This document shows positions 41,335 to 51,682 of a stretch of DNA of 64,000 nucleotides, one piece after another (position 1 is the stretch's first letter; each line of letters starts with the position of its first letter). The DNA lies in contig JARGSG010000018.1 of NCBI GenBank assembly GCA_030374805.1, positions 310,001 through 374,000 of the forward strand, in the 5' to 3' direction. A model generated the notes under the pieces. The model did not search any database. It saw only the letters and a program-made list of their open reading frames with translations, and was not told the origin of the DNA. Source of the DNA: Gracilaria gracilis. Lineage: Eukaryota > Rhodophyta > Florideophyceae > Gracilariales > Gracilariaceae. The translations under genes were made by a program, and so were the position numbers.

Positions 41335-42015
41335 TTAGGAAGATTTTTTCAAATCTTTGATAAATTCTCGGACTTTGTTATTGTCCGGTACTGAATACTC
41401 AGCTTTTGTAAGTTTCGGTACAAACTTGTGTTTAGCTGCAAACTTGTACGCATTTCCCACTTGATATAATTTCTCTTTAAGAACCTGCGTTTGGAGGTGT
41501 ATCATATATTCAAAGGTAGTTTCGTACTTAATGCGGCAGAACTCGCAGTATATTTCGAAATTATATGCCCTTGATAAGGCCTTACAATGGGTGTGACTTT
41601 TGTTGTGTTCTTCCCACGTATGTAATCCTTTTCTTTGTTTGCAATATGAACACTTTAGATTTTCATTATCAACTTTATGCCTTTTGTACTTAGAATTATT
41701 GTGTAGATTATTGACTTCTTCAATTTCTTCGGTTTCTAAGAAGGGATTAAATTTATCGTTCTCCAAGTCGGCGAGCTGTATTTCGTTATCAATCTCTGTA
41801 ATTTTTTGTATAATATTTTCTTCAGTGTTATTGTCCTCGACTGCTTCGACATCTAATATAGAGTTGACTCGAGAAGGGGGTAGTTCAAGACGAGGTATAG
41901 TTCTTATGCAGTTTTCATTTTTAATTATAATTTTCGTATTGTCTTCTGTATTTTGTATCTTAGAATTTTTGTCTTTACATTCGTTGTAGTTTCGTTTCTT
42001 TGAAGTTTTATTCAC
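41335..42015 (-). CDS. E4 ORF0, zinc-finger protein upstream of gag
   Basis: 226-residue open frame between the 5' LTR and gag. The first codon of the readable protein is GTG (VNKTSKKRNYNEC...), so an ancestral ATG may have been lost or translation starts elsewhere. The N-terminus is Asn/Lys/Glu-rich. Residues about 120-180 hold two C2H2-like finger patterns: CSYCKQRKGLHTWEEHNKSHTHC, and CEFCRIKYETTFEYMIHLQ whose second His is unclear. The C-terminus is basic. No stops inside. A separate ORF at this place is unusual for Ty3/gypsy; it may be a DNA- or RNA-binding accessory protein. No family assigned. Confidence 0.55.
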   Translation of the reverse strand: MNKTSKKRNYNECKDKNSKIQNTEDNTKIIIKNENCIRTIPRLELPPSRVNSILDVEAVEDNNTEENIIQKITEIDNEIQLADLENDKFNPFLETEEIEEVNNLHNNSKYKRHKVDNENLKCSYCKQRKGLHTWEEHNKSHTHCKALSRAYNFEIYCEFCRIKYETTFEYMIHLQTQVLKEKLYQVGNAYKFAAKHKFVPKLTKAEYSVPDNNKVREFIKDLKKSS

Positions 42016-42066
42016 TATATATTTCAGTAGTGTAGTACAGTAGAGAAGAAAGTATATTGTCAGAAT

Positions 42067-42084
42067 CTTGGAGCGATGCTACCA
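42067..42084 (-). promoter_or_regulatory. E4 primer-binding site
   Basis: On the minus strand, two bases after the 5' LTR: TGGTAGCATCGCTCCAAG. It would pair with a tRNA ending CGATGCTACCA. This is compatible with an initiator methionine tRNA (5' AGCATCG acceptor strand), but the tRNA gene is not in the window. Confidence 0.6.
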
Positions 42085-42086
42085 AT

Positions 42087-42478
42087 TGTAATCATCGGTG
42101 CGCAGTAGGTGTGTACATAACTTACTTCTGTATTGTGTATAGCTTTTTAAATATATATTGAATAAAGTACTTTATCCTACACACTGGTCTAACCGCGCTC
42201 GCGCTGGACGGACTTGCTGAAGGCCTAGAACTGTTGTGGACGGAATTGGTGCGAGGGGAGTTGCCCGGACTTCTGGGAACAGGAATCCGAGACCGTTTAT
42301 ATAGTCTAGCAAATAGATGATTGTAGTACTAAAAACAACACTACCAATAAAGGCTCTATTCCTACTTTGTATTCCTATACAGCACTGATAACTCAGTGAC
42401 CGTACCAGCTGAGCATATGCGCGTGGAAGGGGCAAAACCAATGCTTTTAAGCCCCTTCCAAAACTGCCATATGCTACA
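42087..42478 (-). repeat. E4 5' LTR
   Basis: 392 bp, upstream copy for the minus-strand genes; about 98% identical by eye to 35051-35442. Target duplication ATACT follows at 42479. Confidence 0.95.
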
Positions 42479-42491
42479 ATACTGCTCTATC

Positions 42492-42703
42492 TTACGCTGT
42501 AACCGTCACCCCCACCAAATCTCTCGACTCAATCACTACCACGGCCGACCCCGTCCGCCGTCCGCGCAGGCTTATTTCCAGCAATTCCACGCGCACGTTC
42601 ACGTCGTTGAACGTCAGAAGTGTTTCTGTCTTCTCCAACAGCACGTGCGCGGTAGCCTCCACGTCCACTATGTCTGGTGCGCCATTAACTTTTTGGATTT
42701 CAA
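42492..42703 (-). CDS. Last exon of an unidentified host gene (fragment)
   Basis: Minus-strand frame of about 70 codons ending with TAA at 42492-42494: VEIQKVNGAPDIVDVEAT, HVLLEKTETLLTFNDVNVRV, SAVVVIESRDLVGVTVTA. The third-position GC preference and alternating strand pattern look like real coding sequence. It is bounded upstream by CTGCAG (42704-42709), a fair splice acceptor, beyond which the frame is closed. E4 inserted 13 bp beyond the stop codon, in the probable 3' UTR. Upstream exons could not be found, so the gene may be truncated. Function unknown; all-beta appearance only. Confidence 0.4.
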
Positions 42704-44239
42704 CTGCAGATCATTTCCAAATCACACTTGGTATGGACAGAATATGAAGTTCGAATGTTGTACCTCGATCTGAAAGAAGCAGATGTCGGTGAATACTGCA
42801 AAGTTGAAGACAATAATATGTTCCATGTTGTGTAATCTGTTCCAAAATGTATTGTGCATTTCTTCTGTAAGGTAGTGAAGGTTGGAGCAGACTGGTACTG
42901 AACATCTTTACAGAACCAGGACCGACGCACTGTCGATGACTAGACTAAGAGTAGCTCCACTCCTGGAGTGAGCTATCTACTTATACTAGCTAGATGGTTG
43001 TGACGTATTCACAGGTAGTAATCGTAATGCATAAGTGGACGCCACTATATTACATCTTCTTTATGTATTTACGTTTTTTTGGAGTTATGGCAAAAGTAAT
43101 CGTTTCTTACCAACCGCGCATATGGTATGGGGTTTACGGGGTTTCAGTATGGTAATGGACGTTGAAACCGTTTGTTATTGAGCATCTTTTGTTAGTTTAT
43201 TGTTAACCAGTCAAGATATTCTTACAGAGTTCCTTTGCGCAAAGGAACTGAATTGGTAAGGATTGAAGGGGTATCTTTGTGCAATATAAAATTCGCCTTT
43301 GGAACAAAACTGAATTTTTCTGAACGCTCCTGAAAGAGTGAAGTACACAAGAGAGAAGTTTTTGAACATGGACATCTTGTCGTCTACACGTATTAAAAAA
43401 ACCGTTAGTACAAATAATTTTAGAAAATGTTTTGGAAACTTCAATTTTTATTACCTTTCCGGCACAAAATATAGCACCACACAGTTTTTGGCTGCTGAAA
43501 CTAGTTTTGACGTAAAACTTGAGGACTCCGAACCCCTCGGGTCCCAGTTTCCATATCTATTGTTATCTCTGGATGAAGATTGATGTAGATTTGCTCACAA
43601 GTTATTGCAGCAGAGAAAGGTTTAATGTCCAGGCAGAATTGCAAAAACACGAGAAATCGCTAGTTTTTTATATGTAGCGCATCGGTGGACTTTCTTTAAA
43701 CCCCGACGGAGAAACCGATGAAATATGACGGAGGTCTAATATACGTATTATTTATTGACTTCTTGCGCAGAGCTATGTAGAACGATCTTTATGATCTTTA
43801 TTTTCGGGAAGTGTAGGAGACACAGAGCGACAAAGGCCATGTGCTCTGTTACGCCGTTAGGTAAACACCTTACGCGTTCAGAGTGTCCCAGAAGGACATC
43901 TCTGCTCCTAAAAGGGAAGGCGGGTAGGGTGAAGGAAAAACCTGAGAGAACAAAAGTAGGAGAACCTGAGACGACAGTAGCTAGAAAACGAAACGACGAC
44001 AAGTTGGAAAACGCGACGAAGACAACTAGATGGCAGGTAGGGCGTTCGTCTGCCGTCGTTGACAGAGAGGCCTTCCAGTACAAGTGCTCGAAAGCGGAAA
44101 AACTGCCACATCATCGGGCTTGGGCCGACAGTGCAGACAATGTTCCACATCACCAAGATCAGATTGCCCTACCCGCCAGCTTCAGATCATCAATATAATT
44201 TAATCCACTTCTGCGTTCCTGGAAAAGTCAGTACTGTAC
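42704..44239. other. Intergenic, no firm gene
   Basis: AT-rich. A short plus-strand frame from ATG 43368 to 43583 (MDILSSTRIKKTVS..., about 71 residues) is the only modest candidate and has no family match. The right end (44231-44239) is the left target duplication of the MULE. Confidence 0.4.
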
Positions 44240-44492
44240 GGAGACCGGAGATTCTACGCTCCGTAGGGGTCGTAGAAAACACGCTCGGAACCTATCTTTA
44301 TATGATACAAATTACAGAGGATCCTCCCTTAACGACGGAGGTGTTCTTCACCAGTAGACCACAGCCAAGTCAGTAGAACCTCCCTGGCGCAAATTGTGAT
44401 TGGCCTTCTTCTTCAAATCGCGTGACCTGCCTTGGCTCCGTCACTTCAAAGCGCCCTTTGTTTTCGTCACTTCAAAGCGCGCGCATTTCTAA
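44240..44492 (+). repeat. MULE left terminal inverted repeat
   Basis: Matches the reverse complement of 59152-59437, including CCGTAGGGGTCGTAGAAAAC, TTATATGATACAAATTACAG and AGAGGATCCTCCCTTAAC. It contains a 16-bp direct repeat CGTCACTTCAAAGCGC at 44439-44454 and 44465-44480. Confidence 0.85.
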
Positions 44493-44757
44493 AATGACCA
44501 GTGATACAACCACAATCTGAAGCCAGGCCACCCACAAAGACAACCCGACCCACCCAGGCCGCCCACACAGACCTAATCACCCCAAAAACTTCCCACTGCA
44601 AACAACCCCGATTAAAGAACACCAGTACAGGCCACAGCATAAACTCCCTACGCAAAGCAGAGAACAATGCACTATCTGTTTAACCTCTCTCTTGTAAGTA
44701 CCATATCCATCAACACCTCCTTTTATATGAAAAGGATAATGAACACTAACTAATGTT

Positions 44758-46470
44758 TCTTATTGCCACCGTATGCATTGTCTGGGTGATCGACAACAGC
44801 TAAAGCCCTATTAATCGCTTCTGCTGGAGTTCCCCTGGCGTTTTCGGCGTTTCTGACACTCAATAAGTGAGCGGCTTCACAAGAATGGTCTATTACTGTC
44901 GTTTTTCCATTGTTACATCCAGCTTCTGCCGTTTCGAGCTACCGCGCTCTAGGAAAGACTTCCTTCTCTTTCTAGCCTTTGAACCGAGACCAGGGTTTGG
45001 ATTTTCGAGGACCACATTTTTGGCATGCGAATGCTGCGTAGGAAGGTCTGGTACGAATGCTAGCGTTGGTAGGACGTCTTGCGGTCTGTGTGGGTATCTC
45101 CCAGAGTTCAGATCCCTTAATCCCTTATTGAGATACTGCTGCAGGCTTTGAAGTGCTACGCTCCCATAGCTTTGGGCAACTCGATGCATCTGGTCACACA
45201 GTGACTTGCAGTCCGCATATGATGCGTAAGAAGATATCTCTTTTGCTCTCTGGGCCGTGAGTTCTGCCAGAACCTCCCGGGCTCCTTCTCTTCTTGGAAT
45301 TCGTGCTGAAGTTGGAGTTTCACTTGCGTTTCCATCCTGAGATTCCGGAGGATGGTGGTCTGGAAGTGACTCTGTCGCTGTTTCCCGCAGCTTCAAAATG
45401 TCCGTGAGTGTCCAGTACTTCGGACATCTGTTCCAATAGGGATGCCAAAGGTCCGAGATTTGGAACTGGATAGGGAGAGTCTCTCGAACTTGCGGCCACC
45501 TGTCCACTACATCGTTGAACACTACGAGAAGGCGGGTCATGTGTGCACAAGGAATGCCCCAGGCCGTCATGTTACGGCAGCTACATTTTCCAGTTATTTT
45601 ATCTGGAGCTCCGGGGCGTTTCTGGAGATACGGATGATATATCCTGTTGGAGATATTGCTTTGAGAAGCATTGTTCCCTATCGCTGCTGACCGTTTCACG
45701 GAGAAGACAACGAGTGGTAGATCACTAGAGATTTGGAGACCCTCTACGTCGATGTCGTAGTTTAGAAGCGCATCGCGTGTGGGAAGTACGACAGCGTCGG
45801 TTACCTTGTAGTAAGCAGAATAGCGGACGCCCTTCTCCAGGAACTGGGAAATACTATAACTCGTGAAATGTTGGGTAATCATAGAAGCCACGTCCACAGT
45901 TAAGGGGAGTCCGGATGTCATTAAACGGTTACGCTGGGCCACATCATGTATTGAAGCCTTCTTTCCACGCTCGTGTTTCAAACGGGCTGTTAGGGAGGTC
46001 ATGACGATGGGAACCTGGGAGAACGGGACATCATTATTCAAAATGGAATGTCGATATCTGGAGTGAGATGCTTCAGAGTATCCGGACCCCTGGAAAAAGA
46101 ATCTGTATGGGAGGTTCAGGTCCTTGTAACATCGCATAAGCATTGACGGATTGTCGCGATATAGGTACTTGTACCATTGCGGTACACTGCTCCTGAAGTT
46201 GTAAGAGTACCTTTGTTCCAAATTAGTTCTGCGCTCCTCGAACTTGTCCACAGTCGTACTTTTGCGAAGCACGAACAAGTCGTTCTTCATTTGTGTAGCC
46301 ATGTCCATCCTCCCTATGGACCTACACCAGCGATCGACGTTTGGGCCTTGGTTCTTGTTTAAATGCCAATCGTCCAACATTAAGTAGGAAGTAGGGAAGA
46401 CTTCTCGTATACCTCCGATGAGAGACGCGCACTGATCCACCGTGAACGAGGAAGAGATATGCGCATGCAC
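44758..46470 (-). pseudogene. MULE transposase, C-terminal part with SWIM finger
   Basis: The main frame runs 46470 to stop 44893. It carries the rest of the MULE catalytic region (HISSSFTVDQCASLIGGIRE, PTSYLMLDDWHLNKN; Asp pair), a helical stretch, and a SWIM zinc finger CSCRNMTAWGIPCAH (C-x-C-x-n-C-x-H), typical of MULE/FAR1 proteins. The tail is basic (SKARKRRKSF). A further coding-like stretch in the next frame ends at TAG near 44758 (AAHLLSVRNAENARGTPAEA, DNAYGGNKKH), suggesting that the original C-terminus was shifted out of frame. The frame joins the upstream piece (46533-47456) through a frameshift near 46460. Confidence 0.8.
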
Positions 46471-46532
46471 TCCTTAAATCGTTGCAGGACCCAAACCAAG
46501 CTCACCATGGTTTCGTCTCCCATGTATCCCAT

Positions 46533-47456
46533 TCAATAAGTGGTCAAGTTTCCTTCATTGTCCCGCCCGTTTATACTGACCAGTGGAAGGTTAAAGCGGT
46601 TTGCAATCGCTTTGCAATTTACCGAGACTCCGGGAACAATCCCATATCGCTCGTAGTCACTTCTCCAGTCTTCCAGACACCAGGCAACGTATTGCAAACC
46701 GCTCTCAACGTTCGTTCGGCAGTAAATTTGATGGCTCGAGTTGCGGGACTGTAGGTCAAGGAGGTTCTGGTACAGTCTGAGACACTCGTTATGGCGTGGG
46801 TACTGCGTATCATACATATACTTTAAACGTTTTCTGAACAGATCCCTGTCCACCATAACACCGTACTTCGCTTCAATAAGCTTGAAGAATACGTTGTACT
46901 GTAGATGCAATGTACTGCGCAAATGCCTCGCCTCGCGCTCCATTGCCGGTGAGAGCCTACGCCGTACTGGGTTGTTTATCGGTAGGTGGTTGTGGTGAGC
47001 TTTAGCAAAGTCAGCGGAAAATATATGCTTCCCCTTCCCCGATTCAGACACACAAACTCTGCGAACTTTCAGGCTATAAGGACATTTGTAATCCTCGTCG
47101 AACACCCTTGCGCACTTTAGGTAACCGCGTAGCAGCACCTTCTTCTCATTCTCCTGCTTATACTTGGAATCTCGGATGAAAAGGTTGAAACCGAAGTACT
47201 CAGCCATGTACCGCAGATGTTGAAGGACTTCATGATGTGCACTTCCATCCATCTGATCGAGATATGCAACAAAACCGCGACGCACACACTCTTCTGTAGT
47301 GTACTCCTCATTTGACGCAGAGCTGTTTGTGTTCCCCAAATTGGAGGAGGATGGTGTTGAGGGAGCTCCCGCAAGAGACCCAGTATCCCCAACATTGGGG
47401 AACGCCGCACCTTCTGCAGTAGAGCCCACGGATGCGGAGCCAATCTGAGTACACAA
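46533..47456 (-). pseudogene. MULE transposase, N-terminal part with FAR1-like domain
   Basis: Ser/Gly-rich leader, then a FAR1/GCM-type DNA-binding region (GFNLFIRDSKYKQE, CPYSLKVRRVCVSE, AHHNHLPINNPVRRRLSP). The start of the MULE core follows: GVSVNCKAIANRFNLPLVSING, RDNEGNLTTY. MULE transposases have Asp in V-D-x-T-Y-x-x-N-R here. This copy has Asn (AAT), so the first catalytic acid is lost. An in-frame TGA at 46533-46535 is followed by continued matching sequence (MGYMGDETMVSLVWVLQRFK) in the same frame. Confidence 0.8.
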
Positions 47457-47523
47457 TAGGTTAGAATGTGAAGAAGTTAGCTGTGAGAAGTAGTTTTAAA
47501 CTTAACCTTACCTCTTGTTCTTC
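47457..47523 (-). other. Possible spliceosomal intron in the MULE gene
   Basis: On the minus strand an AAGAG|GTAAGG donor is followed after about 45 bases by a TTCTAAC branch-like sequence and a TATTGTGTACTCAG| acceptor. Joined this way the downstream frame is off by one relative to the FAR1-like ORF, so either an indel occurred or the junction differs. Position approximate. Confidence 0.35.
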
Positions 47524-48894
47524 CAGGTGCGCTCTTTCCTCACTTGATAGGTTACGTCAATAACAGAACTACTGTGCTCTGAAACTCTGTCCGCCTGTGT
47601 CCCTGTACGTATTTTCTCCACTTCAATGACTTGGGAGGAGGATTCTTGGCTGTGATTACCAACGACGCACAGGATCTCCTCACTTCGCTCACCTTCTCCA
47701 CGCTCATGCTGGGTGCTCATATACTCTCCATCACTACGACATGGCTGGGAGCTCCCCATCCAATTGAGGTGGAGAGGAGGGCGAGAGGGAATGATCTGCA
47801 TGAAATCTTCCCCATCGGAATCCATTCCACTCCCCACACCGGTCGTCATCTCCACATTCTCCCCCTTCTTCATCCGAGGCGTGAAGTTTATGAAGGGGAT
47901 GCGGAGGTTCTTAGGGCAGTTTTTTTTTATAGTGGCTTCAACAGCGTCCTTTCTCTTGCTCTTCTTTCCACGCATGTCACGTTCAAGACGCTCATGGTTA
48001 TGGACATTTTCTCCCGTAAGAATCTACCCGCTCCCATTCCGGAGAGCTTTTGCCATAAAGGCGGCTCTACACCCACATCCTGGGTGCTTCTTTTTATACC
48101 GGAGACACCGCACTCTCACGTTTAGCCCATATTGCCTTGATCTCGTAACAGTTTTACAAAACTGTACTCCATATTCATTTCCCTCCGACTCACATAGGTC
48201 ACGAACGTACTTCGAGAGATTTAGTACAGTCCACTTCGTGGTTGACGCCTCACGTTTCCTAGCATCCTTCTCTTGTTTGTGAGATTCATATCCCTGGCTA
48301 GACGACTTTCCCTTCTCTGCATTGGGCACTTCAGAACCTTTGCTTTCGTCTGCACGAGAGGGTATTAGTTCCTCAGACTCCGTATTCCCACTACAGCCCA
48401 TGCCCGCTGTCTCAGCTCGCACACCTGACTCTACAGATTCCTCCGCCCTTCCTTCTCCCTCTCGTGCCTCAGCACTACCTCTCCCAGTACTACGATGTCG
48501 AGCTACATAGATCCTCTCCCTGCGCTGATAATGAATCTGCGAGACTGCCAGTTCAATTGAAATAGGTAGGAGGTGACTTACGGCCATGATCATACGCACC
48601 CGAGCTTCCACACATGCCCAGCGATACGTTTCACCCAGATTCACCGGATGACCTGGAATGAATGAGATATTGGGTATCACTCCTCGCGTTTGGGCGAAGT
48701 GACCCATTGTGGATATAACATATGGACCACAACTGTACGTGTCCGTTTGGATCTTGTATCCCAATACATCCAACATGTAGTTCTCCTCCTTCATCACCCA
48801 ATCCTTCTTCTCGCGGAGTGCATGGTCAATTATCGCCGTCAACAGATATCTACATTTCTCGGGACACTGAGAACGTAGACTGTCTCCCCAGTGT
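47508..48894 (-). pseudogene. MULE Ulp1-like protease, C-terminal part, plus FAR1-like region
   Basis: Continues the protease gene from 58335 in phase across the E3 insertion. It starts with HWGDSLRSQCPEKC (catalytic Asp in GDSL), then YKIQTDTYSCGPYVISTM, with the catalytic Cys in the Q-x-D-x-x-S-C-G box of Ulp1/C48 cysteine proteases. A Ser/Glu/Arg-rich linker follows, then a FAR1-like C/H-rich segment (YVRDLCESEGNEYGVQFCK, KKHPGCGCRAAFM, and after a TAG at 48024-48026, ENVHNHERLERDMR). Ulp1-like domains are carried by several MULE groups in plants and elsewhere; their role there is unknown. In-frame stop at 48024. Confidence 0.75.
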
Positions 48895-49402
48895 TGTAGT
48901 ACAATGAGACCTCAATGGGTTGGTGCCACGTGGGCCTACTGGTGCGCCTTGCTGGCTGCACTGTACCCAATTGGTATTCTGTATTTTATAATTTTTAATT
49001 TCTAATTTATAGTCTAGGATAGTTTAGCATTGCTGGCCCATGACAGTAGGTCATGGGCACAGCCGATGACGTCATGCCCGCATGGGAGATCGGCGTCGGT
49101 GCACCTTGTATATAGTGTGGTGCACCTCGCCTTCCCCCTCGGGTATTGTAAAGTCAGGCACCACTAGGGCAGTAACTATACCATCTTGGTCACTTGCTAC
49201 TCTATTACTATTCAGGTTTTACCGCGCGTCGACGTCTACTACCGTACACCTACACGGTCTAGACTAGTTGCCCCGCCGTTTGCCCCTGCGGGTTTCAGGT
49301 GCCCTACTACCATATTGGTTGTGTGTTTTTCCCCTTTAGGTTGAGCCCTCGCGCGCTCCCTCTACCAGGCGGACCCCACACCTTATCGGTATTTGTACGA
49401 CA
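48895..49402 (+). repeat. E3 5' LTR
   Basis: 508 bp. Contains a 9-bp stem hairpin GCCCATGAC-AGTAG-GTCATGGGC (about 49037-49059), the CRE palindrome TGACGTCA (49067-49074), and a TATATA box (49109-49114) placed between two GGTGCACC palindromes (49098-49105, 49119-49126). This is a recognisable core promoter. Confidence 0.95.
49067..49126 (+). promoter_or_regulatory. E3 LTR core promoter: CRE, GGTGCACC pair, TATA
   Basis: TGACGTCA lies 35 bp upstream of TATATA, with GGTGCACC on each side of the TATA box. Repeated exactly at 57999-58058 in the 3' LTR. Function inferred from sequence only. Confidence 0.6.
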
Positions 49403-49405
49403 TTT

Positions 49406-49423
49406 TGGTCTCCCGACTTAGAA
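49406..49423 (+). promoter_or_regulatory. E3 primer-binding site
   Basis: TGGTCTCCCGACTTAGAA, three bases after the 5' LTR and identical to the site of E2. It pairs with a tRNA 3' end GGGAGACCA. Confidence 0.8.
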
Positions 49424-49549
49424 GTTTCTTGGTTTTTGTCGTACCTTTACTGGTGAACAGAAGACTTTCGAAAGGATTCTGGAAGTTCACACACCTATTT
49501 GGTTTCGTAGGAATACTCGCGAAGCAATTGGATACCACTATTGGTCACT

Positions 49550-51682
49550 ATGGAAAGACCTACAAGGATTACTCGTGGCTCTAGTGCGCCACCTAGCCAC
49601 AAAGGTTCTGCTGCGGCTTCGGCCGCCAAACCCATTCTAGATAATCCCGAGGAGCTGCTTCGGCAACCTCGGGCCGGAACCTCAAAGGATAAGGGCTCTC
49701 AGCCTCTGTCAGATCCTGAACCTAATAAGAATTTGCCGACAACGGTTGAGGACCGTTGGCCTCAATGGGAAGAACGAGCGAAAGCTCTTTTTACCGCTAC
49801 GGTTAATGAAGCCATGACCTCTATGGACATGGACGCCGTTACCCGCTTGGTGGTTGATCGAGCCGTGCACGAGCTCTCTCAGCGCATATCTAAATTGGTT
49901 GAAACATACCTCTTAACGGGTGCCCGGGAGCATATCTACCGAGTGGTTCAAGACCTTTGGGTTTCTGAAGGAATGGCGGAAGCCAAAACCCATGGGGTAA
50001 ATATGGTTACTCGCATACCACAAGGGATCCCTGCCGGTTCTTCCGCACCAATCAAGCCAATTCCGGCCGATAGTGCGTACCTACAAGGTTTAAGGCAAGG
50101 TCAAGAGGGCCATATAGAGATGGGCCCTCGAGACGTGTACTTGCCACCCATTGGAGGTAACCTTCGAAAGGACACCAAGACTAGTGGACCTGAGGACGAT
50201 TTGTCTGACCCAGAAGAGGGGCGACGAAGAAGAAACCGCAAGGGTAAAGAAAGGAGGAGGAAAAAGGGAAAGAATCGCGGCTACGACTCTGACCCCGATT
50301 CCTCGAGCTCCGATACCGATACTGGTTCATCGTCGGATGATGGCCGTAAAGGTAGACGCAAGAAGAAACCGAACAGGTTGGCGAAGAAGTCGTCAAAGAG
50401 AAACCGTAAAGGTAAGAAGAAACGGTACGAGTCGTCCGACTCGGATTCGGACACCGATACAACCCTAGAGGTGCGTCAGCCGCTGAACGATATGTTCACC
50501 AAAGCGGTTGATTATAGGTCATATCGGTTGAGAAACCGATCCTCTGCTTACACCCAAGAGGTTGCGCAGAAGATCACCAAGCACCACAAGAAGCTCAGCT
50601 TCCAGATGGGTGATACTACCTTCACAGGTGATGATCCCATTGCGGTAATTGAGTTTCTACAGAAGTTCAAGATTTCATGTGACTAAAATGGTTTTTCCGA
50701 AGGCGCTGCCATGTGGTTATTCCAGTTTTACCTTAAAGGTCAAGCTTACCACTTGCTGCAAGGCAGGCTCCGTGGAAATACCCTGGCGGTTGATGAAGAA
50801 GGGACAGAGATGTTAGAGACGTACCCAGAAGTGGTTAATTTCATGTTGGAAACTTACGCTACCGATGAGGTTATCCAGGAAGGTTACGCTGAGGTGCAGG
50901 CATATCGCCAACGCTCCAGCCAAACCGAAATGGAATTCTCGTTAGGCCTTTGGAATCTGGCCACCCGATGCGGTAATGTCTTTACCACTAGTAGGCTGAA
51001 GTCGCTCTTTGCCGACAATGTTGACAAAGCGATCCGTTCGCAGGTACGCAATTACCTGGCGAACAACCGTAAGGTGGACTATAATGGGCTTGCCCGTTAT
51101 GCCCAGAGACTAGGCGACACTCTCCGTCACGGAAAGAAGCCGTCGGCGTCCCATACCTCAAAGGATAAACCGAAACGGTCAGTATTGGAGCTAGAAGAAA
51201 GCACTACCTCAGAGGGAGATTCGCTCATTCGCGTACCAACAGGAATGGCAGTTCATCTCGTGACTGCGCCACAGGCTCAGTCACGAGCCACCTCCATTGG
51301 TAATTGGTCGTCGACAGTACCACCAGCTCCGGTAAGGTCGCCCCCAAGTGCGGCGAACACTCAACAAACCTCAACGGGTGGTTCGCAAGCATCTTCATAT
51401 GCTACAGCACCGACCAATCCGGTTACCCGACCTACCTCTATGGCAATGCGTGATCCCCAGACAGATGGATTGGTTTGCTGGCTCTGTTTGTCGCCAGACC
51501 ATCTGGCGAACAGATGTGACAAAATACCCCCAGGGGTGCGCGAACATCTGATCAGTGCCAGGCAGCAAAACCACCGTAACCTATATGGATCTGGAAAGAG
51601 GGTACAAGCTCAACCATCACCATCTCAGGTTCATCTCGTCGAGGAAACACCAATCTTGGAGAAGGACAGTCCGGCTCAGTAA
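49550..51682 (+). pseudogene. gag: E3 gag (one in-frame stop)
   Basis: ATG 49550 (MERPTRITRGSSAPPS). Helical N-terminal domain, then a very basic, Ser/Asp-rich region (about residues 215-305; RRRKKGKNRG, DSDPDSSSSDTDT). The capsid starts at FTGDDPIAVIEF. A TAA at 50684-50686 interrupts a conserved capsid segment; the same frame continues GAAMWLFQFYLKGQAYHLL and on to the zinc knuckle CWLCLSPDHLANRC (C-X2-C-X4-H-X4-C, about 51475-51520). E2 has sense codons at the TAA position, so this is a nonsense mutation rather than a family feature. Gag and pol overlap by about 100 bp, pol in the -1 frame. Confidence 0.88.

Larger units (their letters stand above)
35051..42478 (-). mobile_element. Ty3/gypsy LTR retrotransposon E4 with accessory ORFs
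   Basis: 7,428 bp, AT-rich inside. The LTRs are 35051-35442 and 42087-42478 (392 bp each), TGTAATCATCGG...TACA. The target duplication ATACT is at 35046-35050 and 42479-42483. Transcription order on the minus strand is zinc-finger ORF (42015-41335), gag (40997-40131), protease, reverse transcriptase, RNase H, integrase (to 36713), then two paralogous small ORFs (36550-36098, 36027-35608). The LTRs differ at about seven positions by eye, six of them A/G. Pol has several stops and one single-base deletion. Confidence 0.95.

Noticed and set aside
31961..43735. Shared 14-mer ATGACGGAGGTCTA at about 31965 and 43723
   Set aside because: No similarity beyond 14 bases; probably chance or an unrecognisable remnant.
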